From assembly GCA_024220525.1 (NCBI GenBank), contig JAMYWO010000468.1, positions 1-23,985 of the forward strand: DNA of 23,985 bases, in the 5' to 3' direction. The translations under genes and the position numbers were made by a program. This DNA is from Cochliopodium minus. Lineage: Eukaryota; Discosea; Himatismenida; Cochliopodiidae. The notes beneath the pieces were generated by a model. It was not told where the DNA came from. It saw nothing but the letters and a program-made list of their open reading frames with translations, and made no database searches. This document shows positions 10,195-21,544 of the stretch, piece after piece. Numbering within the stretch: position 1 is the stretch's first letter; each line of letters opens with the position of its first letter.

Positions 10195-13100
10195 ATGGAT
10201 AAAAATAATGAAATTTGTGGCATATGCAACGATGAGGTGACCAAGGAACACAATTGCCCAAAGGAAGAGATGAGATCCACCAGAGGAACTTTTAGAGAAA
10301 GAGGATTGGCGAATGCTAATTTCAAACCACCTCCCATCATGCATAAATCTGTTTCATCCAACAGTCTTATCCCATCTCAATCACCCAAAGAGAAGAGTAA
10401 AAATCTATTTAAAAATAGATTTCAAATACTTCTTATTTGTGCAAATAAACTTTTAACTTTTAAATTTCTATAAATAGTTAAATAGTTATAAATTAAACAA
10501 TATTTCAATAGATCTGAGAATTTTTCAAATCTAACCTCAAATAGCTGTTAATTTTTATTTAATTAATAAATTGAATTTAATCGAAACTATTATGCTTTAT
10601 TTTCATTTAGAATCACCCAACAAAGAGAATGGCACAAGGATATTCATAATCAAAGAATTAATTCAAACAGAAAAGACATATTTAGATGCTTTGCAGAATT
10701 TATTCGATACAAAGGAGATGATGATATCTAATGGGATCAAGGATAATCTCATAGATTCTGTATTTTTGAATGTGGAGATCTTACATAAGCTTCATGAGAA
10801 TTTATCAGGAGAATTAGAAAAACTATATGCAAATACTGAAAAAGATCCAATATTAGGTGAAGCTATAGGAAAAATGACACCATATATGAAGATGTATACA
10901 TCCTATGTAGACAGGTATAAAAAATATAAATATTGATTCAATTTTAAATTTCAAAAAATATTTTTTTTATGAATAGATATGATGAAACTATTGAAATTAT
11001 TAATGAAAATTTCAAAAATAATGAGAGATTTTCAAGGTTAGTTGAAGAAATAAAGTATGCAGGATTCAATGGGATGAATGCGTTGATGAGTTTAAGAATC
11101 ACTCCTATCCAAAGAATCCCAAGATATGTTTTACTATTGAGAGACTTGCTGAAAAACACTCCTCAGAACCACCAAGATTTTCAGTCAATCAAAAATGCAT
11201 TGGAAGCAGTTTCGGAAATTGCAACTTTCATTAATGAAAGAAAGAGTGTAAGTCAATCTAATAAAAGAATATTGGAGATAAATGGGAATTTAGTTGGAAA
11301 TCTAACTGTAAATTTTTTTTTTTAATATTACAATAATTTATCTTTTTTTTTTTTGAATAGTTATTGCATGACCCTTTCATCAACAGAAACTTTAAAACAA
11401 AGCATAAATGGGTTGTCTGTGGAAAGTCTGCAAAATGTAACCTTTGCTGTTGTGAAATCAAAAACAAAGGGTACAACTGTAGTGGTAAAAAAAAAAATTT
11501 TATTTTTTGGAATTTAACAAAATGTTAGAGTGCAAATTTCAGTCACACGGAGAATGTATAGAAAAGTGTTACCCAAATTGTGGTCAGCCTTTAAATGTAA
11601 ATAAAATTTAATTTAGTTTTATTCCTATTTATTTTTTTTGCAATTATTTAATGAAAGCCACCAAGTTTGCTTGTTCATAACAGAAAATATGTTACAGAGA
11701 TTGTTGTAATTCATTTGACAGACACAAACCTCAGCAATCAAAAAAGTACTGCTATTCTTTTCAATGATTGTGTAGCCATTTTTCAAATAAACGACAAAAA
11801 CAAGTATGAAATAATCGACATTGTACGATGGTTAAATCCCGCTTCACGGGTCCATACACATTTTATACAACAAAAAAATGTAATAACAATAAAGAATCCT
11901 TTAGACAATTATGAACACATCCTTTGCTTTAAAAATGAAGAAGAATGTTCCAAGTTTAATGTTTCTCTTAAAGATTCTTTTGAAAATTGGTTGGATCAAT
12001 ACCATAAATTGAATGAAAGAAAAGGTGTAAATGGAGAAGAGGTTGACAAACTTACCAAAATTTCAGTTTCTATTATTGAAGAAGAAAGCAATCCTGTAAA
12101 ACAATATTTATTTTTATTTTATTATTTTTGATAATAATTATTTTTAAAATTTAGTTATATGTTGTGACCACAATAAGAAAAGAAAGGAAATACAAAACCA
12201 CAAAAAATTTTGAGGAAATACAAGATTTTGTCAATATTTTGAAACAAATCTACGAGAACGAATGCATTCCAATGCTTCCCAAAGTAGTCAAAAAGAAAAA
12301 GAATTTGAAAAATGAGAGTAATTGTAAAGAAATAGAACAATTTTTCAATGTTCTTGTAAAATTGAAAGGAATCTTCAAATTACCTGAAGTGAAAAAGTTC
12401 TTTAGGGTAATCTCTGTGGTGGGGGATGTAGATAGAGAATTCAGATCTCTTTACTGTAAGCCAATGTTGAGCACGAGCTTCAAAACGTTTTTGAAAGATG
12501 AAAATGAAGATGTTTATAAAAGTTTGTTGCTTTGGTTGGATGTGGACAAGACCATTCATTTTGTTCGCTCTCTTCCTAAAATAAAGAAAAAAGCACTTCA
12601 GATCATTTCCACTTACTTTGATTCTTATTCTCAGTACTCTGTTTGTTCTTTGTTAGAGGAATCCATAATAACGGATATTAACAAAGACAAAGAGAATAAT
12701 CCTCCTTCTTTCTGCTTCATTTTTTCACGTGCAAGAAAGACCTTGAGGAAACATTTGAGGGAATATTTTGTAAAATTCCTCAACACATTCAAAAAATCTG
12801 ATTTAGATGAGATTCATTGTCAACTTGTAGTTATAAGCTCTTCTCAAAAAACATCTGAAGAATTTTCCAATTTCTGTCAAGAATCTGATGTGAGTAACGT
12901 TTCTGAATTTACTTTATGGAAACTTGTATCTAAATATTCTCCCTTTGATGCCCTTCTTACTTCTCCTATAAAGTTCAAAAAAATTTGTAAAGAGATTTGT
13001 GTTCTTTCTTCAGGCTTTTTGAGTGTTTTTTTACTCCAAAAGGTTCAGTTATTGTCGAATCAATCTTACTACAACTATGAAGATATCCTCGTTTTAGATG

Positions 13101-13198
13101 ATATCAGGAGAACTTCCCTTTTGAATCTCAAGTCTGTTGTAATTAATTTTGTGAACAGCAATACAAATTCTATTACCGATTCAAGATTTTTGATTTGA
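10195..13198 (+). CDS. Rho guanine-nucleotide exchange factor with DH, C1, PH-like, PX-like and RGS-like domains
   Basis: Seven exons: 10195-10396, 10611-10914, 10977-11307, 11361-11484, 11529-11596, 11658-12095, 12155-13198; 836 aa, TGA stop. Residues 1-67 are polar, with CGICNDEVTKEHNC near the start, a possible small zinc site. DH domain about 75-265: the conserved helix reads TPIQRIPRYVLLLRDLLKNT (from about 212). DH domains load GTP onto Rho/Rac GTPases. C1 domain about 294-340: H-x10-C-x2-C-x10-C-x2-C-x4-H-x2-C-x7-C, a zinc-binding, lipid or diacylglycerol type module. PH-like about 344-475 (AILFNDCVAIF start, helix ending SFENWL). PX-like about 490-575 (RKYKTTKNFEEIQDF, CIPMLPK, then KEIEQFFNVL), expected to bind phosphoinositides. 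RGS-like about 597-705 (FKTFLKDENED, LLLWLDV, and ARKTLRKHLREYFVKFLNTF). The last 130 residues are not recognised. DH and C1 are clear; PH, PX and RGS rest on short motifs and spacing. It would link G-alpha and phosphoinositide signals to Rho and actin at membranes. Confidence 0.9.
10401..10422. repeat. Perfect 10-bp inverted repeat next to a 5' splice site
   Basis: AAATCTATTT at 10401-10410 and its exact reverse complement AAATAGATTT at 10413-10422, with 2 nt between. It begins 4 nt after the GT donor (10397-10398) of the first intron of the RhoGEF gene. In the transcript it could fold into a hairpin beside the splice site. The arms are AT-rich, so chance is possible. Confidence 0.7.
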
Positions 13199-13363
13199 AT
13201 TTTTATTCACTTGATTATCTTGATAAGAAATTAAAAGATTATAAATACTGGAATTTTTGGGATTTTTTGCCACCCTTTGAGATTTGAATGATTATTTGTG
13301 GGATTTTACTTATTCCTATGATATCAATGTGAAAAAAATTCAATAAAAAATAATAAAAAAAAA

Positions 13364-14747
13364 ATGAAGAAATCATACAAACTATTTTCAGGAAAACTGA
13401 ATTATAAGACTATAAACTTTCCTTCAAAAGATGGAGTGGAATTATGTCTCCATCATTTGGAGCCAAAAGATAAATCAAAGTATATACTCTTCCCAATAAA
13501 ATATCTAGATATCAATCGTTAATTGACCCTTATTTTCAATAGCAAATCTCCAATATTGATGATTCCTGGCATATTTTCATCTGCATCATTTTTTTTAGGT
13601 AAAAAAATTAACGTATATATTTTTGATTGGACCAAATTGTTGATATAAAATCATTTTAGGAACAAAAAATAAAGGAATTGGAAAATACTTAAATGAAAAA
13701 GGATATCCCATTTATGTATTGGAAAGGTAAAAAAAAAATTCTTTTTCTCCTTTAAACACCTATCAAATAAATGATCGTTTTTAGAAGGGGTATTGGTCTT
13801 GCACAAAAAAGAAAAAAAAATGAAACTTGGCATTCTGGAGATTTGGTAGATGATGCTTGCAGTGCAATCGAAAAAGTAAATGAATTACACGATAAATTAT
13901 TCATAGTTGCTCACTCATGTGGTTCAGGTTAAAAATAAAATAAAAAAAACTAAATAATTTTAAAACTAAAAACTTTTAAAATACTTAAAACCTTGTGAAG
14001 GATTAACTTTGAGTTCTTTGGGTCATTACCCTCATCTTCAAAAACATATCAAAGGAGTTGTTTTGTCTTCAGTTCCTTATCCAAGAATCAAAAAATATGA
14101 ACCTAAAAGGTTTTATATTTATATTGGAATCGTATTGTCGAAAATTTTTGGTTATTTTCCTGCAAAATTATTGGGTTGGAGCAAAGGTATTTCAATTAAT
14201 TTTTTTAAAAAAAATTTTTCAACTTTGTTAAAAAAAAAGAAAATGAAGATTCACATGTTTATCAAACTTGGACGAAATGGCAACTTGAAGAAGTTAAGGT
14301 ATCTTTTTTAGTAATTTTTTGGAAAATTTTTCTTCCTTTCTTTTATTTAAAGTATAGATGTGATGGAAGGAAAATTGGTTATTTGGATAATCTTGCAAAT
14401 GTGAAAGTGGATATTCTTAAGATGACAGGCACGAAGGATCTCTTTTGGAGCAAGGAAAAGGACAGTAAACTTTTCTTTGATCACATTGGGAGTGAGAAAA
14501 AAATCTTTTATCACATAGGCAAAGATGGGTAAACAAAATGATTCTTTAATAATCTCTTTTTTAAATTCAATACTTTTATTTTAAATTTTATTTATTATTA
14601 TTCAATAGATACAAAATTGATCACGAAGGCAATAAAGAAAATCTTTTTTTTAAATCACATTATGATCATCCTGGTATTTTCACTTCTCCAGATTCTTCAA
14701 TCGAAGTATGGCCATTGATAGAAAAATGGATAGAAGATAGAAATTGA
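13364..14747 (+). CDS. Alpha/beta hydrolase (lipase/esterase-like)
   Basis: Eight exons: 13364-13479, 13543-13598, 13660-13726, 13785-13927, 14001-14186, 14240-14298, 14353-14528, 14609-14747; 313 aa, TGA stop. Fold order fits an alpha/beta hydrolase: early strand-turn PILMIPGIFSSASFFLG (about 40-57), a YPIYVLE strand, then IVAHSCGSG (about 121-129), whose A-H-S-C-G fits the small-x-Ser-x-small nucleophile elbow. The likely acid is the Asp of MTGTKDLFW and the likely base one of the histidines in SHYDHPG near the C-terminus. An inserted stretch after the nucleophile (FYIYIGIVLSKIFGYFPAKL) is hydrophobic and may be a lid or membrane-contacting helix. There is no signal peptide, so it is probably intracellular. 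The substrate cannot be told. It lies 165 nt downstream of the RhoGEF gene on the same strand; I see no reason to link their functions. The phase-consistent exons and complete triad make the family call firm. Confidence 0.85.
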
Positions 14748-15075
14748 TTATTAAACAGATTTGAATTTATGAAGCATTAATTCCTCCTTTGATCTTTTCA
14801 CAGATTTATTCTATCTTTTTTTCAAAAGCAGGAAATAAATAAATATCAAACGGGGTTTTAAAATATATAAATTGAAGAATTCCACAAAATGCAAAGTGAA
14901 ATAAAAAATTTATTAAAGTGAGAAAATTACATAACAAAAAAATAAATTTTGAAAAATTCATGAATATATTGAAAAATAAGATAGGTGGAAAGATTGGTTT
15001 TTGAGAAAGAATTTTTAAAATAAATATAAATGGATAAAAAAACATTTTAAAATAAAATAAAATAAAAAAAATAAA
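14748..15075. other. Intergenic region
   Basis: 328 nt between the hydrolase stop and the start of the cysteine-rich seven-helix gene. Mostly A-rich on plus, especially 14880-15075. A hydrophobic minus-strand frame here (14806-15093) is a by-product of A-runs read as Phe/Leu codons and is not a gene. Probably holds the hydrolase 3' UTR and the promoter of the next gene; no motif stands out. Confidence 0.55.
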
Positions 15076-18000
15076 ATGATTATGATACTTCAAAGGTCGA
15101 TTGTAATAATTCTATTGGCTTGTTTGTTGTGTAAAAATTAAATTTTGTGTTTCAATTAGATGTTTATTAATTTTTGAAATTCCTAGGTGATGGTTTGGAA
15201 GTGACTAGAATTGGTTATAGAAACAAATATTCTTATATTGGTATTGGAGAAGAGATAAATGGAACTATCTTCGATATATATTTTAACGATAGACTGTATT
15301 TGGATAACGGGAATAATTTGAGAGAATTCAATTCTTTTAATTTCACTTATGACTACAATAATCAAACATCATCTATCCCTGTATGCATGCAACCATCAAA
15401 TTATAATTGTCCGAGATTACCATCTGCTTTGTTGAATGTAGTAGGGATCTTCAAGATGGTATGTGGTAACAATGTAATTCCATCAACACCTCAAGCAGGA
15501 AGAATAGTCCCAATTATTGAGGGTGTAGGTAAAAAAATAATTAAATTTTTTATTCATATTTTAATTTTTGTGATTTTTCTTTTTTAATTATATTTTTTTA
15601 ACTCATTACAATTTGATCTTCACAAAGGGGGAAATAATCTTGGTAATTTTTTTCATAAGTTTGATCCTATTTAATCTATATAAATTATTTTTTTTCGGGA
15701 TAATTATTATCGTTATATTTGTTCAATTCTTATCAGATTATATCACCAAATAATACTATATTTTCAAATCGGAAATCATATGAGAAATATACATTTTTGT
15801 CTAACAAATTTTTTTTTTTTGAATATATAGATTTCATAATGCCTTTGAAACCAACCAATGATCCCATTTTATCTTTAACAATAGAACTAAAGTAAAATTA
15901 AATTTTTAAGAACTGGCAAAAATAAATATAAAAATAAAACTTGTATTAGATGGTTCAATGGAACTGATACATCACCGCTCGAAAACAAATTAAGTTTTTT
16001 CATTCTATCAACATATATAAATGGAGGAATCAAATATAATTTTGGAGCAAGGCCAATGGATTTCAGCAAATGTCATTTTGAAATAGATAATAATAAAGGA
16101 AAAACAGGAATGAGATTAGTGGGATCAAATAATCAGGTAATAAAAATTTTTCATTTCATTATAATTAAGAAAATATCTTATGAAATTTTCCATTCTCAAT
16201 ATGATAATGATTCCTCCTTTCATAATTTATATATATAATATAGACTATATCAAATATACAAAACATATCCCCAATAGCCAATGTGATAAATCCAACTTGC
16301 GATCCATACACTGCAAGTATAGCAAAAACAACAATATCCAACATCACATCTTCATTAATAAGTAAAAAAATTTTCCCTCTCTTTTTTTTTATAATTTAAC
16401 AATTCATCTCATCAGCTGCTTCAAATTGGGACATATTGACAGATTAGTAAATAATATTCATACATTTTTTTTTTTTTTATTTAATTAATATTAAATTATT
16501 TTATAGTCTTTGGTACTTTGGTTGGTACGCACTTTCTGACAATATCGAGGACTGTTATTTGTTCTTGGATAACAAGTTGCTATCAGGATACGGCACAGAA
16601 ACATACAACAGTACTTTATGTTTGGCTTCACCTCAAACACCCGAATATTTAAATGATCCATGTAATAAATTTTAAAATTAAATTAAAACTTTTTTAAAAC
16701 TATTTCAGGTTGCAACCCCTTTTTCTTTGCTTATGGTGAACAGTGTTGTCATGCTAGACCTGTCAACGACAATTATCAATACTTTTACAATGTCTCTTTG
16801 GACTCTATCAAGCAGTGTTCCAATTACACACAAACATTAAATTTGATGAATGATTATCTTTTTTTAAGAAACTCAACAGCAGATCCAATGAATGGTAAAA
16901 AAAGAATCAATTTTTACTTTAATCAAAAAATTATTTATTGTATTTTTTCCAAAAGGTTGCTCAAGTGGGAGTGATACTTTAACAAAGAATTCCATTGATG
17001 AAGAATATGACCAATTGTTTTCGTGTTTCAATAAGTTAAACGTGAGCTCTTGTTACACAAATGATGATTGTCCTTGCTCACAATGGTATCTTTTCTCTTC
17101 TTGATAATTATGTTCTTTTTTAAACTTTTATTGAAAAGTAATTTAAACTATTACGTTTGTGATCCTTGTTCAATCCAAAAACAACAAGAGTTTCTTGTGG
17201 GATGCTTTAATGAGTCTATTCCTGCATCCATTGAAAAGTAAAAAATAATAATAATCAAATTCTAATCAATTTTTACAAGTAAATTTTTGAACATAGTTTC
17301 GCAAGAGTTGTTTGGGTAATAAAAAAATAATTAGTTTTATATGTTTTCATTTCATTCGTTTTTTATTGAAATAGGGACTTACTACTGTAACAAAAGAAAC
17401 CTTTTTGAACAACTTTTATGAAAAAACTCTTATTACGAGTTGTATTTATCCAAATGGTACAGTGACAAATGAGAACTCAACTTCTTGCCTAAAACTTGGA
17501 TATTGTTTGACATCTGAAAATCTTATAAACGTCACAACAGAGAGTGAGTGTCAAAAAAAAGAAAATTTTGGAAGTTGTCTTGTTTGTGATGGGTCAAATG
17601 GGGTTTGTCTCAGATTACCTTTGGGAAGTTATTGTGCTGTAAACGATGTTAGAATTAATACATATGATATTTGTACTGGCTTTCATGGATTATTTTGGAA
17701 TGAACAGTTAGGGTAATATGTTTATGAAATAATAATTTTTTAAACCAAAATATTTTTTAGGCAATGTATGTATCCTTATTATTCTGAAGAAGAGTGTTAT
17801 TGTGGGACTGGAAATTCTTCTCATCTTGAATGTTTGAATGGTAATTAAAAAATTTAATTTTTAAAAATTTAGAATAGTTTTTTTTTTTTTGTTTCATTTA
17901 GGTCACTGCGAACTTCCTTTAACACAAAGTCAATGTATATTTGATATAAACAAAGATGAAGCATATAAATATTGGGACCCAGATTTGAAGAAATGCATAT

Positions 18001-21000
18001 CAAAAGTTAGCGCAGAATATGGTATTTTCAATGAAACATTTTTTATTTTTCCTTTAAATAATTTCTTTTTATTATAGCTTGCACTGTATACTTGCAAGGG
18101 AATTACGTTTTGGGAAGAAAGTGGATAGAACCTGATCAATCTCTTTTAAATATTACAACAAAAGAACAATGTGATTCTTTGAACTTATGCTTTGTGGATG
18201 GTAAACTTCAAAATGGAACTTGTGATGAAAGTAATTGCCAAGGAAATCAATACAGTTGTTTAAGCGGTAAAAATAATTCGATTTAATAAATTATTTCTCA
18301 TTTTATTTTCTTTTTAGATAAGGAAGATCCTTCTTATAGTTGTTTTAATAGTTCAATTACGAATGGGACAGAGTGTCTACTTCAACAGGGATGGTGGCAT
18401 CACAGAGGTATTGTTATCTTTTTTTATTTATTTTTTAAATTAATTTTTGATACCTAAAGATTTGATTTGTATCTTTATTCAATACAGCAAAGAGGAATGT
18501 CTTGCTAGAAACTTAACGTAAAAATATTTTGAAGCTTGTTTATTTATTTTTTCAAAATTTTTTTTAGTGTTGAAACATGTACCAGCATGAACAAGGAAGA
18601 ATGTGATGCTTGGTAATATTTTTTTTTTGATTACATTTCTTTTATTTTATATTTTTAGTGCAAGTTTTGATGTGGCAAATTGTCCTATTAGAAGCATGGA
18701 TACATTGTTTTGTAGATATGGGTATGATTTAAAAGTTAATCAATCCCTTCAAAAAGACGAATGTGAGACAAATGGATATTGTTACAATCAATATTACTTT
18801 CCAAGTAAATTATCATTTTTTTTTTGTTAAAATTTTTATTTAAACTTTTAAAAAAAATTCTAGGTTGTTTTTACAAGTAAACAATTTTATTTTATTTTTT
18901 TGTTTTAAAAAATTTTAAATTTATTTTTTTGATTAGATCCAATTTTATTGACACCAAAAATTGTCCAATTTGTTTATATAACTTTAGCTCAGAGTACACC
19001 GCAGTAAATCAATCTTCTTACAATTTTTTTACAGTGAATCAAATCGTTGAAGAATGGAATGTTCAAAAAATAGATATCAGATCAGGAAAGTATGGATGTA
19101 GTAACAGTGATAACTCTGAGAATAGTTGTATCGCAACTGGAGGTACTTGGTTGGAATCTTATTTGTCAAAGAGTGAATGTGAAGCACCTATGGGTTGTAG
19201 GGAAAATCCTTCCCAACATTGTACCAATTTTGATACATTAACCAACAAAACAAAACAAGAGTGTTCAAGGTGTGGAGGAGAATATGTAAAAAAAAAAAAA
19301 AATTTTGATTTTTTAATATTTTTACTTATATTTTATTTTTTTTATTAAATAGGTCCAAGTTTTTAATTGGAGGGGTGCACAGTATATTCCTGTCAAAAAA
19401 TTCTCCACATTTTGGTCAAACACAACATGGTCGCGAGCTAATCAATATGTTCCTGTAATATCAAGTTTGTCTTTACAACAACAAATCGTAAAGTTATTGT
19501 ACATTCAACCTGGTAAAAATGACAAAAAAAATAAACAATTAAAATTATATTTAATTTTTTAAATGAAGCTATATCTGTTGCATCTCAAATTCTTTGTAAA
19601 TCAAACTCTTTGTTCAGTTATCTCCAAATTATAACTTGTCTTTGTAACGGTGATACTTTGTCAAATGGATTATGTCAGAACCTCAACACTATTTCTGCAG
19701 ATATTGGTAGTCAACTCTTTTGCACAGGAGATGAAAAGAATGTGACATTTGGGTTTACACAGCTTAACATCAACAAAAACTCTGTTCCCATTTCATTTTT
19801 TTGTATCAACATGAGGATATCTTCTTTTGGAGCTTCTCAGTTTAGAAATCCTGCTGTTTTAGGAAATTCAGTTCTTTTAACTTCTTTGGCTTTTTTGAAC
19901 ATTCCTTTTGCTGTTGTCAAAAATAACAATGGTTATATTGGTAATAAAATTAATCTTTTTGTTTTATGAATTTATTATTATTTATTTTTTCGTTAAAGTT
20001 GGACAAATTTTAGGAGATGGAGTAGGAATAAATGTGACAAAATCTGATCTTGTCACATCTTCTGTAGTATCAAGAGCAAACTCGGACAATTCATACACCC
20101 TTTGCATCAAAAAGAGAGTTGACATCAACACCATATCAAGCAAATTTCCTCTTTTAGATTTTGCATCCTACGACACCCGACTCAGAAAATGGTCTCCATT
20201 GCAAACAACAGTAACATTTGATGGAACTAAATATTGTGGTATTGTAACCACAACAACCCAAGTGTTATTTCCGATCTCGTTAACAAATGATTGGGAAACT
20301 AGAAATTCTATTTTTGCTGACCGTTCTTCTGTACAATACATTCTTTATGTTTTGGGGGGAATCATGTTTGTGATGTTCGTTTTGTGTATCGTTGCAATCA
20401 TTGTCCATTTTGTTGATACAGCGTTGAAGTTTTCTGTTCCCAAGATCTGTCTCTTTTTCATCTTGGTTTACTCGCTTTTACGTGGTCTTTTTTTCGTTTT
20501 ATTTGCAAATGGAAAAATGCTGAAAATTTTGGAGAACAGGATTGTTGGATATTTAATTTTGGCAGAGTTGCCTTTTTACATCTTTTTGAGGTATTTTTTT
20601 TAAAAAAATTTTTTTTGTAGTATTTTTTTTTTAAATCAAATTTATTTAGTATTTTCATTTTTTTGGTGATTTTTTGGGGAGTAAGTTTAAAGATGACAAA
20701 CAGCGAAGCAAGGCATTTTATTATCCCAACTATTGTTACAAACATAATTCTGTACACTTTGTTTGTGATTGTTTGTATAATAAGTTCAACAGTAGGAGGA
20801 AATGGATCGATTGGTAATATTTTTTTTATTAAAAAAAAAAGTTCCATATTTAACAATTATTTATTTTAAAAAAGTGTTCAACAAAGTTTACAAATGCATT
20901 TTTGGTAAGAAATAATTTTTTTTCAAATATTTATTAATTCTATTGTTTTTTTTTTATAACACAGCTGGTATTGCTTTCTGCATTGTTCTATTCGCTTTTT

Positions 21001-21440
21001 ACTTTGGATTAGGACTGATAAAGAGACTATTAGCAGGATCTAAACTCCAAAATAAAGGAATAAATCCAAAACTAATAAAAGTAAAATAACTTGTTTTTTC
21101 TTTATTTTTTTTTACTAACTTTTTTTTCATTGAATAGTACACTGTAATTTTGTTTATTATTGCCATTGCTCTTTTGTTTCAAGTTTCTTATTTATTGTAC
21201 TCTGCCTTTTCAAATGGAAGCATTTCTTTGGCCATAGTTAACTATTTTTTGATGGAATCAGTTCCTATTGTCATCCTTTTCTTTTTCTTCGCCATTGTTC
21301 CTTTCACAAAGAAAGACTCGAGTGGATCTTCAAAGTTCAAGTTCACAAAATCATCCAACAAATTGTCTGAGGAGAAGTTTTCTGATCATTCTATTTCTAT
21401 GAAATCTCTTCCAAATACTCAATCAAATGTTGATAATTAA
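15076..21440 (+). CDS. Large cysteine-rich surface protein with C-terminal seven-helix domain (THH1/TOM1/GPR137-like)
   Basis: Twenty-nine exons, 1520 aa, TAA stop. Exons: 15076-15130, 15187-15528, 15628-15642, 15831-15891, 15950-16136, 16244-16361, 16416-16446, 16507-16661, 16709-16894, 16956-17085, 17139-17237, 17297-17315, 17375-17712, 17761-17840, 17902-18021, 18078-18266, 18318-18407, 18460-18517, 18568-18612, 18659-18804, 18864-18876, 18937-19285, 19353-19512, 19569-19940, 19999-20590, 20650-20813, 20875-20904, 20965-21080, 21138-21440. Residues 1-18 are a signal peptide (MIMILQRSIVIILLACLL). Residues 19-1230 are an ectodomain rich in Cys (densest about 320-960) and in N-x-S/T sites. 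About 1231-1475 hold seven hydrophobic helices; helices 2-3 read SLLRGLFFVLF, then AELPFYIFLRSIFIFLVIFW, like the LP-FF-LL-FWA pattern of THH1/TOM1/TOM3 and GPR137. A Ser/Lys-rich tail of about 45 residues follows. Likely a plasma-membrane receptor or adhesion protein; no ligand can be named. The 15-nt exon 3 and the start of exon 18460-18517 are the least certain joins. Confidence 0.85.
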
Positions 21441-21486
21441 AAATTGAAAAATATTATTTATAAAAAACTTTAAATTTGTTGAAAAT

Positions 21487-21526
21487 AATGATATTTGATT
21501 CATTCAATTTGGAATCAAATATCATT
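21487..21526. repeat. Perfect 15-bp inverted repeat (hairpin) upstream of the beta-propeller gene
   Basis: AATGATATTTGATTC at 21487-21501 and its exact reverse complement at 21512-21526, with a 10-nt loop. It sits in the 104-nt gap between the stop of the seven-helix gene and the preferred ATG at 21545 of the next gene. Arm 1 contains an in-frame ATG (21488-21490), which the stem would mask in RNA. It may be a 3' end or 5' UTR structure; its role is unknown. Confidence 0.85.
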
Positions 21527-21544
21527 GAAAATATTAAAAAAAAA

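Noticed and set aside
14806-15093. Minus-strand frame of 95 codons rich in Phe, Ile and Leu
   Set aside because: It is a product of A-rich plus-strand sequence; it has almost only Phe/Ile/Leu/Tyr/Lys codons, no family features and overlaps the start of the seven-helix gene.
20458-20856. Minus-strand 132-codon frame
   Set aside because: It is antisense to helices 2-4 of the seven-helix gene and includes intron poly-A read as lysines.
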